Positions 54,956 through 63,857 of a stretch of 64,000 bases of DNA are shown piece by piece; within the stretch, counting starts at the first letter, position 1, and each line of letters starts with the position of its first letter. The stretch lies in NCBI RefSeq assembly GCF_002980595.1, contig NZ_PVLQ01000008.1, forward strand, positions 62,001 through 126,000, given 5' to 3'. Below the pieces are notes generated by a model. The model saw only the letters and a list, made by a program, of their open reading frames with translations. It was not told where the DNA came from and did no database searches. The stretch comes from Malikia granosa (GTDB taxonomy: Bacteria > Pseudomonadota > Gammaproteobacteria > Burkholderiales > Burkholderiaceae_C). Made by a program: the position numbers and the translations under genes.

Positions 54956-56077
54956 ATGCAACCGATCCAGCTCTTCGATCCCGACTCCAGCAGCTACACC
55001 TACCTGCTGTTCGATGAATCCAGCCGCGAGGCGCTGATCATCGATCCGGTCGACAGCCAGCTCGAACGCGACCTGGCCGTGCTGCGCCAGTACGGACTCA
55101 AGCTGCTGTGGACGATCGAGACCCATGCCCATGCCGACCACATCACGAGCGCGGGCCTGCTGGCCGAGCATGCCGGCGCGCGCACCGTGGCGCCGGCCGG
55201 CTGCGGCATCAACACGGCCGCGGTCCAGCTGCAGGATGGCGACCGGCTCGAATTCGGCCGCCAGTCGCTGCTGGCCCTGGCCACGCCCGGCCATACCGCC
55301 GGCAGCATGAGCTACTACTGGGATTGCGACGGCAAGCACCATGTCTTCACTGGCGACACGCTGCTGATCAACGGCTGCGGCCGAACCGATTTCCAGTCCG
55401 GCAGCGCCGAGGCGCTCTGGCACAGCATCACTGACAGGCTGTTCGCGCTGCCGGCCGACACCACGGTCTGGCCTGGTCATGACTACCACGGCCGCAAGCA
55501 TTCGAGCATCGGCCACGAGAAGGCGCACAACCCGCGCCTGGCCGGCAAGACACAGCAGGAATTCGTCGCCATCATGGCAGGCCTGGACCTGCCCAAGCCG
55601 CGCCGGATCGACGAGGCCGTGCCGGCCAACCTGAGCTCGGGCCTGCGCCACGACGCCGATGGCGCCTGGCTGCTGCAGCCGCGCCCGGCCGCCGGCTATG
55701 CGGGCGATGTCTCGCCGCAGCTGGCCTGGGCCTGGGTCCACGCGGGTGAAGCCGTGCTGGTCGACGTGCGCACCGATGCCGAGCGGGCCTGGGTCGGCTT
55801 CGTGCCCGAGGCGGTCCCGCTGGCCTGGAAGCAATGGCCCGGCATGGCGACGAACCCGGACTTCGATGCCGCGCTGCTGCAGGCAGCTGCCGGCCGCAAG
55901 GTGGTGCTGCTGTGCCGCAGTGGCGTGCGTTCGGTGGCGGCGGCCAAGCGCGCGACCGAACTCGGGCTCGAGGCCTACAACATCCTCGAGGGCTTCGAGG
56001 GCGATCCCGATGCCCAGGGCCAGCGCGGCCACCTGGGCGGCTGGCGTTTCCACGGTCTGCCCTGGCGCCAGAACTGA
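54956..56077 (+). CDS. Persulfide dioxygenase-rhodanese fusion (ETHE1-like)
   Basis: The 373-residue enzyme joins an ETHE1-type metallo-beta-lactamase domain (1-240) to a rhodanese domain (about 255-370). Metal ligands are visible as His57, Asp61, His62 (THAHADH), His113 (TPGHTAG) and Asp134 (GDTLLI). The rhodanese active-site loop CRSGVR holds Cys320. Such fusions, studied in Burkholderia phytofirmans as PRF, oxidise glutathione persulfide to sulfite and exchange sulfur with thiosulfate. It is divergent from the YeeE/YedE genes. Cytoplasmic. Confidence 0.92.
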   Translation: MQPIQLFDPDSSSYTYLLFDESSREALIIDPVDSQLERDLAVLRQYGLKLLWTIETHAHADHITSAGLLAEHAGARTVAPAGCGINTAAVQLQDGDRLEFGRQSLLALATPGHTAGSMSYYWDCDGKHHVFTGDTLLINGCGRTDFQSGSAEALWHSITDRLFALPADTTVWPGHDYHGRKHSSIGHEKAHNPRLAGKTQQEFVAIMAGLDLPKPRRIDEAVPANLSSGLRHDADGAWLLQPRPAAGYAGDVSPQLAWAWVHAGEAVLVDVRTDAERAWVGFVPEAVPLAWKQWPGMATNPDFDAALLQAAAGRKVVLLCRSGVRSVAAAKRATELGLEAYNILEGFEGDPDAQGQRGHLGGWRFHGLPWRQN

Positions 56078-56133
56078 TGCGCTTTTGGTGCAGCAAGGGT
56101 TAACCCTGGTAGCGGCCTGATTATCATCGCGGC

Positions 56134-56913
56134 ATGAGTTTTCTTGCCATCGACGTTGGTAACACCCGCCTCAAGTGGGCGCTTTACGACAAGCCTGCCG
56201 TGGACGCCCGCCTGCTCGCGCATGGGGTGCAGTTCCTCGAGAACATCGAGACCCTGGCCGAGGGCGACTGGAGCCGCATCGCGGCGCCGACCCAGGTGCT
56301 GGGCTGCGTGGTCGCTGGCGAGGCAGTCAAGCGCCGCGTCATCGAGCAGCTCGAGCTCTGGGACGTGACGCCACAGTGGGTGGTGTCGAGTGCCGCCGAG
56401 GCCGGACTGGTCAACGGCTACGACCATCCGTCGCGGCTGGGCTCGGACCGCTGGGTCGCGATGATAGGCGCGCGCCAGCGCCTGATCGCGCGCGGCCAGC
56501 GCAGCCCCTGCGTGCTGGTGATGGTCGGCACGGCGGTGACGGTCGAGGCCATCGACGCCGACGGCCGCTTCCTCGGCGGCATCATCCTGCCGGGCCACGG
56601 CATCATGCTGCGCGCGCTCGAGTCGGGCACCGCCGGCCTGCATGTGCCGACCGGCGAGGTGCGCGACTTTCCGACCAACACCAGCGATGCGCTGACCAGC
56701 GGCGGTACCTTCGCGATCGCCGGTGCGGTGCAGCGCATGGTCGACAACCTGCGCCACCACAGCGGTCAGGAGCCGACCTGCATCATGACCGGTGGCGCGG
56801 GCTGGAAGATGGCGCCGAGCATGACCGTCAAGTCCGAGTTGGTCGAGAGCCTGATCTTCGATGGTCTGCTCGCGATCGCGCACCACCGCTTCGGCGCCGT
56901 TCCGGTCGCCTGA
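56134..56913 (+). CDS. coaX: Type III pantothenate kinase
   Basis: CoaX phosphorylates pantothenate in the first step of coenzyme A synthesis and is not inhibited by CoA. The 259-residue product has the acetate-kinase-fold motifs [15 protein letters not shown] (phosphate 1), [12 protein letters not shown], and [11 protein letters not shown] (phosphate 2). It starts 56 bases after the persulfide dioxygenase gene. In many Burkholderiales coaX follows birA; here birA is not present. Confidence 0.94.
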   Translation: MSFLAIDVGNTRLKWALYDKPAVDARLLAHGVQFLENIETLAEGDWSRIAAPTQVLGCVVAGEAVKRRVIEQLELWDVTPQWVVSSAAEAGLVNGYDHPSRLGSDRWVAMIGARQRLIARGQRSPCVLVMVGTAVTVEAIDADGRFLGGIILPGHGIMLRALESGTAGLHVPTGEVRDFPTNTSDALTSGGTFAIAGAVQRMVDNLRHHSGQEPTCIMTGGAGWKMAPSMTVKSELVESLIFDGLLAIAHHRFGAVPVA

Positions 56914-56967
56914 ACGGCGCGCAGCCACCAGCCCGCCGCCTTGCCGGCGAAGCGGGCGGCTGCCGCT

Positions 56968-58185
56968 TTAGGCGAGCGGCCGGCCCAGCCAGCGCCTGGC
57001 CAGCTCGACCCAGAGGCTGGCGCCGACCGGGATCAGCTCGTCGTTGAAGTCGTAGTAGGGGTTGTGCAGCGTGCAGGGACCCGCGTCATGGCCGCCGCCG
57101 GCATAGCCGGCCCGGTGCTCGCCGTCGCCATTGCCCAGGAACAGGTAGGCTCCCGGCCTGGCCTGCAGCATGAAGGCGAAGTCCTCGGCGCCCATGGTCG
57201 GTTCCTGCGCCAGCGTCAGCTCGGGTCCGACCAGGTCCAGCATCACCTCGCGCACGAAGGCGGCTTCCGGCGCGCTGTTGACCGTCGGCGGGTAGTTGCG
57301 CTCGAACTCGAACTCGCAGCTGGCGCCGAAGGCGGCGCAGCTGTGGACCGACAGCTCGCGCATGCGCTGCTCGATCAGGTCCAGCACCTCGGTCGTGAAG
57401 GTACGCACCGTGCCCTGGATCTCACAGCTGTCCGGCACCACGTTGGTGGCTTCGCCGGCATGGATCATCGTGACCGAGATCACGCCGGTATCGATCGGCT
57501 TCTTGTTGCGCGAGATGATGGTCTGGAAGGATTGCACCAGCTGGCAGGCGAGCGGGATCGGATCGATCGACCGGTCCGGCATCGCCGCGTGGCCGCCCTT
57601 GCCGCGGATCGTGATCTTGAACTCGTTGCTCGACGCCATCACCGGCCCCGGGCTGACGGCCAGGCTGCCGGTCGGCAGACCGGGCCAGTTGTGCAGGCCG
57701 AACACCGCCTCCACCGGCCAGCGCTCGAACAGGCCGTCGATGATCATCTCGCGCGCGCCGCCGCCGCCTTCCTCGGCCGGCTGGAAGATCAGCACCACGG
57801 TGCCGTCGAAGTCGCGCCGCCGCGCCAGTTCGCGCGCCGCCGCCAGCAGGATCGTGATATGGCCGTCATGGCCGCAGCCATGCATGCGGCCTTGGTGCCG
57901 GCTCGCGTGCTCGAAGCGGTTGAGCTCGGTCATCGGCAGCGCGTCCATGTCGGCACGCAGGCCGATGGCGCGACCACAGGCGCCGCCGTCACGGCCGTGG
58001 ACCAGTCCGACCAGGCCGGTGCGGCCCAGGCCCCGGTGCACCGGTATGCCCCATTCGGTCAGCCTGGCTGCGATCAGCTCGGCGGTGCGCAGCTCCTCGA
58101 AAGCCAGTTCGGGATGGGCATGGATGTCGCGGCGCAGTTGCGCCATCTCGGGCATCTGCGCGACCAGGGTATCGATCAGTTTCAT
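56968..58185 (-). CDS. M20-family amidohydrolase (hippurate hydrolase-like)
   Basis: The 405-residue enzyme has the dinuclear-metal motifs of M20D peptidases: HAHPELAFEE, MHGCGHDGHI with metal-binding Cys/His, the catalytic Glu in PAEEGGGGAREMI, and MGAEDFAFML near the end. It probably hydrolyses N-acyl amino acids such as hippurate. Its small dimerisation domain lies at about 190-305. It is convergent with coaX; the 54-base gap contains GC-rich inverted sequence that may end one of them. Confidence 0.9.
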   Translation of the reverse strand: MKLIDTLVAQMPEMAQLRRDIHAHPELAFEELRTAELIAARLTEWGIPVHRGLGRTGLVGLVHGRDGGACGRAIGLRADMDALPMTELNRFEHASRHQGRMHGCGHDGHITILLAAARELARRRDFDGTVVLIFQPAEEGGGGAREMIIDGLFERWPVEAVFGLHNWPGLPTGSLAVSPGPVMASSNEFKITIRGKGGHAAMPDRSIDPIPLACQLVQSFQTIISRNKKPIDTGVISVTMIHAGEATNVVPDSCEIQGTVRTFTTEVLDLIEQRMRELSVHSCAAFGASCEFEFERNYPPTVNSAPEAAFVREVMLDLVGPELTLAQEPTMGAEDFAFMLQARPGAYLFLGNGDGEHRAGYAGGGHDAGPCTLHNPYYDFNDELIPVGASLWVELARRWLGRPLA

Positions 58186-58367
58186 AGCAAGGCTCCGGCC
58201 ATGGGGAGATATTAGGCCATCCGCATGTCGCTTGCCCAGGTCCGGACTCTGCCATCAGGGCGGCGCCGAACGACCTGGATAATGCAGCGATGCCAGCACC
58301 AGGGCAAGGCCCCATGATCCCGGGCGCCTGCTGCAGCGGCAGCAGGGCCTGACCATCCGGACTCCCG

Positions 58368-59615
58368 ATGAACATCCTCTTCGTCCACCAGAACTTTCCC
58401 GGCCAGTTCAAGCACCTGGCGCCGGCCTTGGCGCGCCAGGGCCATCGCGTGCTGGCCATGACGATGCGCCAGACCGAGCCCGGGGTCTGGCGGGGCGTGC
58501 GCATCCTGCCCTACCGGGCGCAGCGCGGCTCCACCCCCGGCGTCCACCCCTGGGTGCAGGATGTCGAGGCCAAGACGCTGCGTGGCGAGGCCTGCTTCCG
58601 CGCCGCCCTGGCGCTCCAGCGCGAAGGCTTCGAGCCCGACGTGATCGTGGCGCATCCCGGCTGGGGCGAGAGCTTGTTCCTCAAGCAGGTCTGGCCGCGG
58701 GCTCGGCTGGGCATCTACTGCGAGTTCTTCTACCAGGCGCAGGGGGCCGATGCCGGCTTCGATCCCGAGTTCGCGTCCGCCGACCCGGCGGGCGATGCCT
58801 GCCGGCTGCGGCTCAAGAACCTCAACAACCTGCTGCATTTCGAGGTCGCCGAGGCCGGCATTGCGCCGACGCAATGGCAGGCCAGCACCTTCCCCGCGCC
58901 ATTCCGCGACCGCATCACGGTGGTGCATGACGGCATCGATACCGCGGCCCTCGCGCCCCGGGCGGACGGGCACCTGATGCTCAACGGCCGGGTGCGGCTG
59001 GAGCGCGGCGACGAGATCATCACCTTCGTCAACCGCCAGCTCGAACCCTACCGCGGCTACCATGTCTTCATGCGTGCGCTGCCCGAGATCCTGCGCCGGC
59101 GCCCCAACGCCAGGGTCATGATCGTCGGCGGTGACGGCGTGAGCTATGGCGCCGCGCCCGATCGGGCGCGTTACGGCGCGCGCAGCTGGAAGCGCATCTT
59201 TGCCGAAGAGGTCAGGCCACTGATCCTCGATGCCGACTGGGCGCGCGTGCATTTCCTCGGCAACCTGCCTTACCAGCAGTTCGTGCCGCTGCTGCAGCTC
59301 AGCGCCGTCCATGTCTATCTGACCTATCCCTTCGTGCTGAGCTGGAGCCTGCTCGAGGCCATGAGCGTGGGCTGCGCCATCGTCGCCAGTGATACCGCGC
59401 CGCTGCGCGAGGCCATCGTCCACGGCGAGACCGGCCGCCTGGTCGACTTCTTCGACGTTCCGGCACTGGCGCAGCAGGTCTGCGCGCTGCTCGACGACAA
59501 GCCCGAGCGCGAGCGCCTGGGCCGGCAGGCGAGGGCGTTCGCGCGCGAGCGCTACGACCTCGCGACCGCCTGCCTGCCGCGCCAGCTGGCCTGGGTCAGC
59601 GAGCTGGCGGGCTGA
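58368..59615 (+). CDS. GT4-family glycosyltransferase
   Basis: The 415-residue protein has a GT-B fold: an N-terminal domain beginning MNILFVHQNFPGQFKHLAPAL and a C-terminal nucleotide-sugar domain with the conserved EALSVG-like LSWSLLEAMSVGCAIVASDTAPLREAI stretch. The N-terminal HQNFPGQ/WVQDVE pattern matches the Glyco_trans_4-like subfamily found in polysaccharide genes. No neighbouring polysaccharide genes are visible, so the acceptor is unknown. Three tRNA genes follow. Confidence 0.85.
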   Translation: MNILFVHQNFPGQFKHLAPALARQGHRVLAMTMRQTEPGVWRGVRILPYRAQRGSTPGVHPWVQDVEAKTLRGEACFRAALALQREGFEPDVIVAHPGWGESLFLKQVWPRARLGIYCEFFYQAQGADAGFDPEFASADPAGDACRLRLKNLNNLLHFEVAEAGIAPTQWQASTFPAPFRDRITVVHDGIDTAALAPRADGHLMLNGRVRLERGDEIITFVNRQLEPYRGYHVFMRALPEILRRRPNARVMIVGGDGVSYGAAPDRARYGARSWKRIFAEEVRPLILDADWARVHFLGNLPYQQFVPLLQLSAVHVYLTYPFVLSWSLLEAMSVGCAIVASDTAPLREAIVHGETGRLVDFFDVPALAQQVCALLDDKPERERLGRQARAFARERYDLATACLPRQLAWVSELAG

Positions 59616-59681
59616 AGCGGTCCTGGGACAGGAATTTTCTGCCTTCATGCTGCGGATCACGAAAACGCCGAATTTTCTGTA

Positions 59682-59687
59682 TATAAT
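59682..59687 (+). promoter_or_regulatory. -10 element of the tRNA-Asn/Gly/Thr cluster
   Basis: A consensus TATAAT lies 33 bases before tRNA-Asn in an A/T-rich patch. The -35 region (ACGAAA, 59659-59664) is weak. Transcription likely starts near 59694 and runs through all three tRNAs. Confidence 0.6.
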
Positions 59688-59720
59688 CATGGCTTCTGAT
59701 CGATGCGCAATGCATCGTAT

Positions 59721-59796
59721 TCCTCGATAGCTCAGTCGGTAGAGCGCCGGACTGTTAATCCGTAGGTCCCTGGTTCGAGCCCAGGTCGAGGAGCCA
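59721..59796 (+). tRNA. tRNA-Asn(GTT)
   Basis: The 76-base cloverleaf has acceptor TCCTCGA/TCGAGGA, anticodon loop CTGTTAA (GTT, reads AAC/AAT), T-loop TTCGAGC, discriminator G and encoded CCA. It is the first gene of a three-tRNA cluster. Confidence 0.96.
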
Positions 59797-59805
59797 GAGT
59801 TTGAC

Positions 59806-59881
59806 GCGGGATTAGCTCAGTTGGTAGAGCGATACCTTGCCAAGGTATAGGTCGAGAGTTCGAGTCTCTTATCCCGCTCCA
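59806..59881 (+). tRNA. tRNA-Gly(GCC)
   Basis: The 76-base cloverleaf has acceptor GCGGGAT/ATCCCGC, anticodon loop TTGCCAA (GCC, reads GGC/GGT), T-loop TTCGAGT and encoded CCA. It lies nine bases after tRNA-Asn. Confidence 0.96.
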
Positions 59882-59904
59882 GCGTCTTCACGCTCGAGCA
59901 GTCC

Positions 59905-59979
59905 GCCCATGTGGCTCAGTGGTAGAGCACCCCCTTGGTAAGGGGGAGGTCGGCAGTTCGATCCTGCCCATGGGCACCA
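59905..59979 (+). tRNA. tRNA-Thr(GGT)
   Basis: The 75-base cloverleaf has acceptor GCCCATG/CATGGGC, anticodon stem CCCCC/GGGGG around TTGGTAA (GGT, reads ACC/ACT), T-loop TTCGATC and encoded CCA. It is the last of the cluster, 272 bases before the type I secretion genes. Confidence 0.96.
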
Positions 59980-60251
59980 CGCCTTTTTCTTGCGCGGCCG
60001 TTCTGGTTGCCTGATTCCCCATTTTCTCGTCGATCAGCCGGTTGGCCGTAGCCACCCAGGCTTGGTGCTGTCGTCTTTGTCAGTGGCGAGACTTTCATAT
60101 GACATTGCTAGAATGGTCTGAATATGAAAAAAATGTGGCCAGTCAGCTTGCCCGCCCATGAGGGTCTGGGTGCCTTCCCGTGCACCTTGCTGCCGCGGGT
60201 CGCGCGTCCCGGCAAGGTCTCGTGCTCCCCTAGGCTGGAAGAGCAGGCCGC
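59980..60251. other. Intergenic region between tRNA-Thr and the type I secretion genes
   Basis: This 272-base stretch is more A/T-rich than its surroundings between 60070 and 60135. It contains TTGTCA at 60077-60082 and TAGAAT at 60109-60114, promoter-like but spaced 26 bases apart. GGAAGAG at 60237-60243 is a likely ribosome site for the downstream gene. I see no gene, clear terminator or direct repeat of the tRNA end. Confidence 0.5.
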
Positions 60252-62021
60252 ATGAATCCTGACAAGAAAACCTCCGAGCTGGCGGCGGCTGTGCTGGCCT
60301 TGAAGCCCGCCTATTGGCGTGCCTTCGGCTTTGCCATCGTCTCCGGCCTGCTGGTGCTGGTGCCCACGCTCTACATGCTCGAGGTCTACGACCGGGTGGT
60401 CAACAGCCGCAACCACATGACGCTGGCCATGCTGACCCTGCTGGTGCTGCTGGCCTATGTGGTGATGGAAGTGCTGGACTGGGCGCGCGCCGAGACCCTG
60501 CGCGAGGCGGGGGCGGCGCTGGACCGGGCGCTGGCGCCGCGCGTGTTCCAGGCCATCTACGAGTCCAACCTGCGCCGTCTGGGGGCGGCATCGATCCAGC
60601 CGATGCACGATTTCCGCACCCTGCGCGATTTCCTGCATCACCCGCTGCTGGGATCGCTGATGGAGTCGCCGGTCTCGCTGGTGTTCGCGCTGATCCTGTT
60701 TCTGATGAGTCCGGCACTGGGCTGGTCGGCCGTCGCCGGCGCACTGGTCCAGGTGGCACTGGCCTGGTTCAACGAACGCAGCACCCAGCCGCCGCTGCTG
60801 GCAGCCAACCGGGCCGCGATTGCCGCCCAGCAATATGCCGACAACTCATTGCGCCAGGCCGAGGTGATCGAGGCCATGGGCATGCTGCAGCCCATCCACC
60901 GCCGCTGGATGGCCCGGCAGCGCGAGTTCCTGGGCCTGCAAGCCCAGGCTTCCGACCAGGCGGCGGCTTTCCAGGCCACCAGCAAGTTCGTCCAGACCAC
61001 CATGGCCTCGCTGCTGCTGGGCGTCGGGGCCTGGCTGATACTCGAGAATGCCTTGCCCGGGGGCGGCGGCGCGATGATCGTCGGCTCGGTATTGGGCGGA
61101 CGCATGCTGGCCCCGCTGGTGCAGACCATCAGCCAGTGGCGCGCGGTCGTCAACCTGCGCGATGCCTGGGGCCGGCTGGACCAGCTGCTGACCCAGCTGC
61201 CTGCCCGGCCGCCCGCCATGTCATTGCCGCCACCCAAGGGCCGGCTGCAGCTGGAAAACCTGATGGCGGCGGCCCCGGGCTCGAATGCCCCCATCCTCAA
61301 GGGACTGGCCTTCGCCCTGCAGCCGGGCGAGGTGCTGGCCGTGGTCGGCCCATCGGCTTCGGGCAAGACCACGCTGGCCAGGCTGCTGGTCGGGCTCTGG
61401 CCTGCCGCTGGCGGCAAGGTGAGGCTGGACGGCGTCGACATCTTCGCCTGGGACAAGCTGGAGCTGGGGCCTTGCCTGGGCTATCTGCCGCAGGGGGTCG
61501 AGTTGCTCGAAGGCACGCTGGCCGAGAACATTGCGCGCTTCGGCACGCCCAGTCCGGCCAAGCTGGAAGCGGCGGCGCGCGCCGTCGGCCTGCATGACTT
61601 CATCCTGAGCCTGCCCCAGGGCTACGACAGCCCGGTCGGACGCGACGGCGCCATGCTCTCGGGCGGCCAGCGCCAGCGCATCGCGCTGGCACGTGCGCTC
61701 TATGGCGATCCGGTGTTCGTCGTGCTCGACGAGCCCAATTCCAGCCTGGACGAGGCCGGCGACCTGGCGTTGGCGCAGGCCATCGCCCAGCTCAAGGCGC
61801 GCGGCACCACCTTCGTCGTGATGACCCATCGCACCAGCGTGCTGGGCGTGGCCGACAAGCTGCTGGTGCTGCGCGACGGCATGCAGCAGGCCTTCGGCCC
61901 GCGCGACGAGGTGCTGGCGGCACTGGCCAAGGCGGCGCAGCAGGCGCAACAGCAGGCCCAGCAGGTTCATAGGCCGCACGCACCGCAAGCGGGCCCCAAG
62001 ATGGCAGCCCCGGCGCCCTGA
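60252..62021 (+). CDS. Type I secretion ABC transporter, first of a tandem pair
   Basis: The 589-residue protein is a PrtD-type type I secretion permease/ATPase that pushes proteins from the cytoplasm through a HlyD-TolC tunnel. Its membrane domain (1-300) contains the family sequence LVPTLYMLEVYDRVVNSRN. The nucleotide-binding domain has Walker A GPSASGKTT (366-374), signature LSGGQRQR (from 469), Walker B VVLDEPNSSLDE and the switch His in MTHRTS. No C39 peptidase or CLD domain precedes it, so cargo with a C-terminal signal is expected. The tail is rich in Q, A and P. The stop overlaps the next start by one base (TGATG). Confidence 0.92.
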   Translation: MNPDKKTSELAAAVLALKPAYWRAFGFAIVSGLLVLVPTLYMLEVYDRVVNSRNHMTLAMLTLLVLLAYVVMEVLDWARAETLREAGAALDRALAPRVFQAIYESNLRRLGAASIQPMHDFRTLRDFLHHPLLGSLMESPVSLVFALILFLMSPALGWSAVAGALVQVALAWFNERSTQPPLLAANRAAIAAQQYADNSLRQAEVIEAMGMLQPIHRRWMARQREFLGLQAQASDQAAAFQATSKFVQTTMASLLLGVGAWLILENALPGGGGAMIVGSVLGGRMLAPLVQTISQWRAVVNLRDAWGRLDQLLTQLPARPPAMSLPPPKGRLQLENLMAAAPGSNAPILKGLAFALQPGEVLAVVGPSASGKTTLARLLVGLWPAAGGKVRLDGVDIFAWDKLELGPCLGYLPQGVELLEGTLAENIARFGTPSPAKLEAAARAVGLHDFILSLPQGYDSPVGRDGAMLSGGQRQRIALARALYGDPVFVVLDEPNSSLDEAGDLALAQAIAQLKARGTTFVVMTHRTSVLGVADKLLVLRDGMQQAFGPRDEVLAALAKAAQQAQQQAQQVHRPHAPQAGPKMAAPAP

Positions 62022-63790
62022 TGGCGGTGCAATACCTGGACGGATCGAACGAGATGACAAGCAAGGGGTTTTTGGCGCGCAGCGAGCTCACGGCCACGCT
62101 CTGGTCCTTCCGGCGCGAGTTCATGGTGGCGGGGCTGTTCAGCCTGGTGATCAACTTGCTGCTGCTGTCGCCCACGCTCTACATGCTGCAGGTGTATGAC
62201 CGGGTGCTGGTCAGCCGCAGCGAGCTGACCCTGCTGGCGGTCTCGCTGCTGACCCTGTTCCTGTTTGCCGTGATGGCGTTCGCCGAATGGTCGCGCTCGC
62301 GCCTGCTGGTGCGCGCTGGCGTCCGGCTGGACGCCGTGCTCGGGACCCGGGTCTTCAACGCCAGCTTCGAGGCCAACCTGAGCCAGTCGGGCGCGCCGGT
62401 GCAGCGCGCCTTTGCCGACCTGACCGAGATCCGCCAGTTCCTGACCGGCAACGGCATCTTCGCCTTCTTCGATGCGCCCTGGACCCCGATCTACATCGCG
62501 GTGCTGTTCTTCCTCCATCCCTTCCTGGGCTGGGTCGCGATTGCCTTTGCCCTGCTCCAGGCCACGCTGGCCTGGCTGGGCCATCGCCACACCGTTGCGC
62601 CGGCCGAGGCGGCGGCCAAGGCCCAGAGCGAGGTCAACCAGTTCCTGCAGCACAAGCTGCGCAATGCCGAGGTGGTCGAGTCCATGGGCATGCTGGCCGG
62701 ACTGCGCCAGCGCTGGCAGCAGCGTCACGCCGATTCCATGGCCTTGCATGGCACCGCGCAGGAACTGACGCATCGCATCACGGCCATCAGCAAATGGCTG
62801 CGCTACTGCCAGCAGTCCCTGGCCCTCGGGGCTGGCGCGCTGCTGGTGATCGACGGCCAGTTGAGCGCCGGCGCCATGATCGCGGCCAATGTGCTGATGA
62901 CCCGTGCCCTGGCGCCGATCGATCTGATGGTGAGCAGCTGGCGCAGTTTCCTCGGCGCGCGCGGCGCCTTCGAGCGACTGGAAAAGCTGCTGCAGCTCCA
63001 CCCGGAGCGCGATCCGGCGCTGAGCCGCGTTCCGCCCCGGGGCTCGATCTGCCTGCGTCAGGTGCAGGCCAGTGCCCCGGGCCGTTCCCGTCCCATCCTG
63101 CAGGATGTGAGCCTGCAGGCTGAGCCCGGCAGCGTGACGGTGGTGCTGGGCCCCTCGGGCTCGGGCAAGTCCACGCTGGCCAGGGTGCTGGTCGGCATCT
63201 GGCCCGAGGTCCAGGGCGAGGTGCTGCTCGACGGCCATCCCCTCGCTGGCTGGAGCCGTGCCGAGCTCGGATCGCATCTGGGCTATCTGCCGCAGGACAT
63301 CGAGCTGTTCGACGGCACGGTGGCCGAGAACATCGCTCGCTTTGCCGAGATCGATTCCGGCCAGGTGATCGCTGCTGCGCAAAGTGCAGGCCTGCACGAG
63401 ATGATCCTGCGCCTGCCCAAGGGCTACGACACCCCGATCGGCGAGGCCGGCAGCCTGCTGTCGGGCGGCCAGCGCCAGCGCATCGCGCTGGCCCGCGCGA
63501 TCCATGGCGAGCCGGCGCTGATCGTGCTCGACGAGCCCAACGCCAACCTGGACGATGTCGGCGAAGCCGCGCTGAACCAGACGGTGCGCGAGCTCAAGGC
63601 CAAGGGCAAGACGGTGTTCCTGATCACCCACCGCCCCGGTGCCGTGCAGCTGGCCGACCAGCTGCTGGTGCTGCAGGAAGGGCGGATCGCCATGCAGGGG
63701 CCGCGTGCCGCCGTGCTGGCGCAGCTGCAGGCCCGGGCGCAGGCCCAGGCATCCCGGCCGGCGGCGGATGCCTTGCCTGCCTCGGCCTGA
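62021..63790 (+). CDS. Type I secretion ABC transporter, second of a tandem pair
   Basis: This 589-residue protein has the same architecture and, by chance, the same length. The membrane domain carries LSPTLYMLQVYDRVLVSRSE. The ATPase domain has Walker A GPSGSGKST (377-385), LSGGQRQR, VLDEPNANLDD and the switch His in ITHRPG. All catalytic residues are intact, so both ABC proteins could hydrolyse ATP. An internal ATG at residue 12 (MTSKGFLARSE) is an alternative start. Moderate, not recent, divergence from its neighbour suggests a stable heterodimeric or two-component exporter. Confidence 0.92.
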   Translation: MAVQYLDGSNEMTSKGFLARSELTATLWSFRREFMVAGLFSLVINLLLLSPTLYMLQVYDRVLVSRSELTLLAVSLLTLFLFAVMAFAEWSRSRLLVRAGVRLDAVLGTRVFNASFEANLSQSGAPVQRAFADLTEIRQFLTGNGIFAFFDAPWTPIYIAVLFFLHPFLGWVAIAFALLQATLAWLGHRHTVAPAEAAAKAQSEVNQFLQHKLRNAEVVESMGMLAGLRQRWQQRHADSMALHGTAQELTHRITAISKWLRYCQQSLALGAGALLVIDGQLSAGAMIAANVLMTRALAPIDLMVSSWRSFLGARGAFERLEKLLQLHPERDPALSRVPPRGSICLRQVQASAPGRSRPILQDVSLQAEPGSVTVVLGPSGSGKSTLARVLVGIWPEVQGEVLLDGHPLAGWSRAELGSHLGYLPQDIELFDGTVAENIARFAEIDSGQVIAAAQSAGLHEMILRLPKGYDTPIGEAGSLLSGGQRQRIALARAIHGEPALIVLDEPNANLDDVGEAALNQTVRELKAKGKTVFLITHRPGAVQLADQLLVLQEGRIAMQGPRAAVLAQLQARAQAQASRPAADALPASA

Positions 63791-63857
63791 GCCGGCCTCC
63801 GGCGACCGCTGTCCAGCCTCTTCCTGCCCCGAACCGATTCCGATCCAAGCTTCCATC

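Noticed and set aside
56926-56962. GC-rich inverted sequence between coaX and the M20 gene as a terminator
   Set aside because: The stem is broken, alternative pairings are equally good, and no T-run follows on either strand.
59721-59979. Attachment site from a repeated tRNA 3' end
   Set aside because: No second copy of the 3' end of tRNA-Asn, -Gly or -Thr was seen in the following 4 kb.
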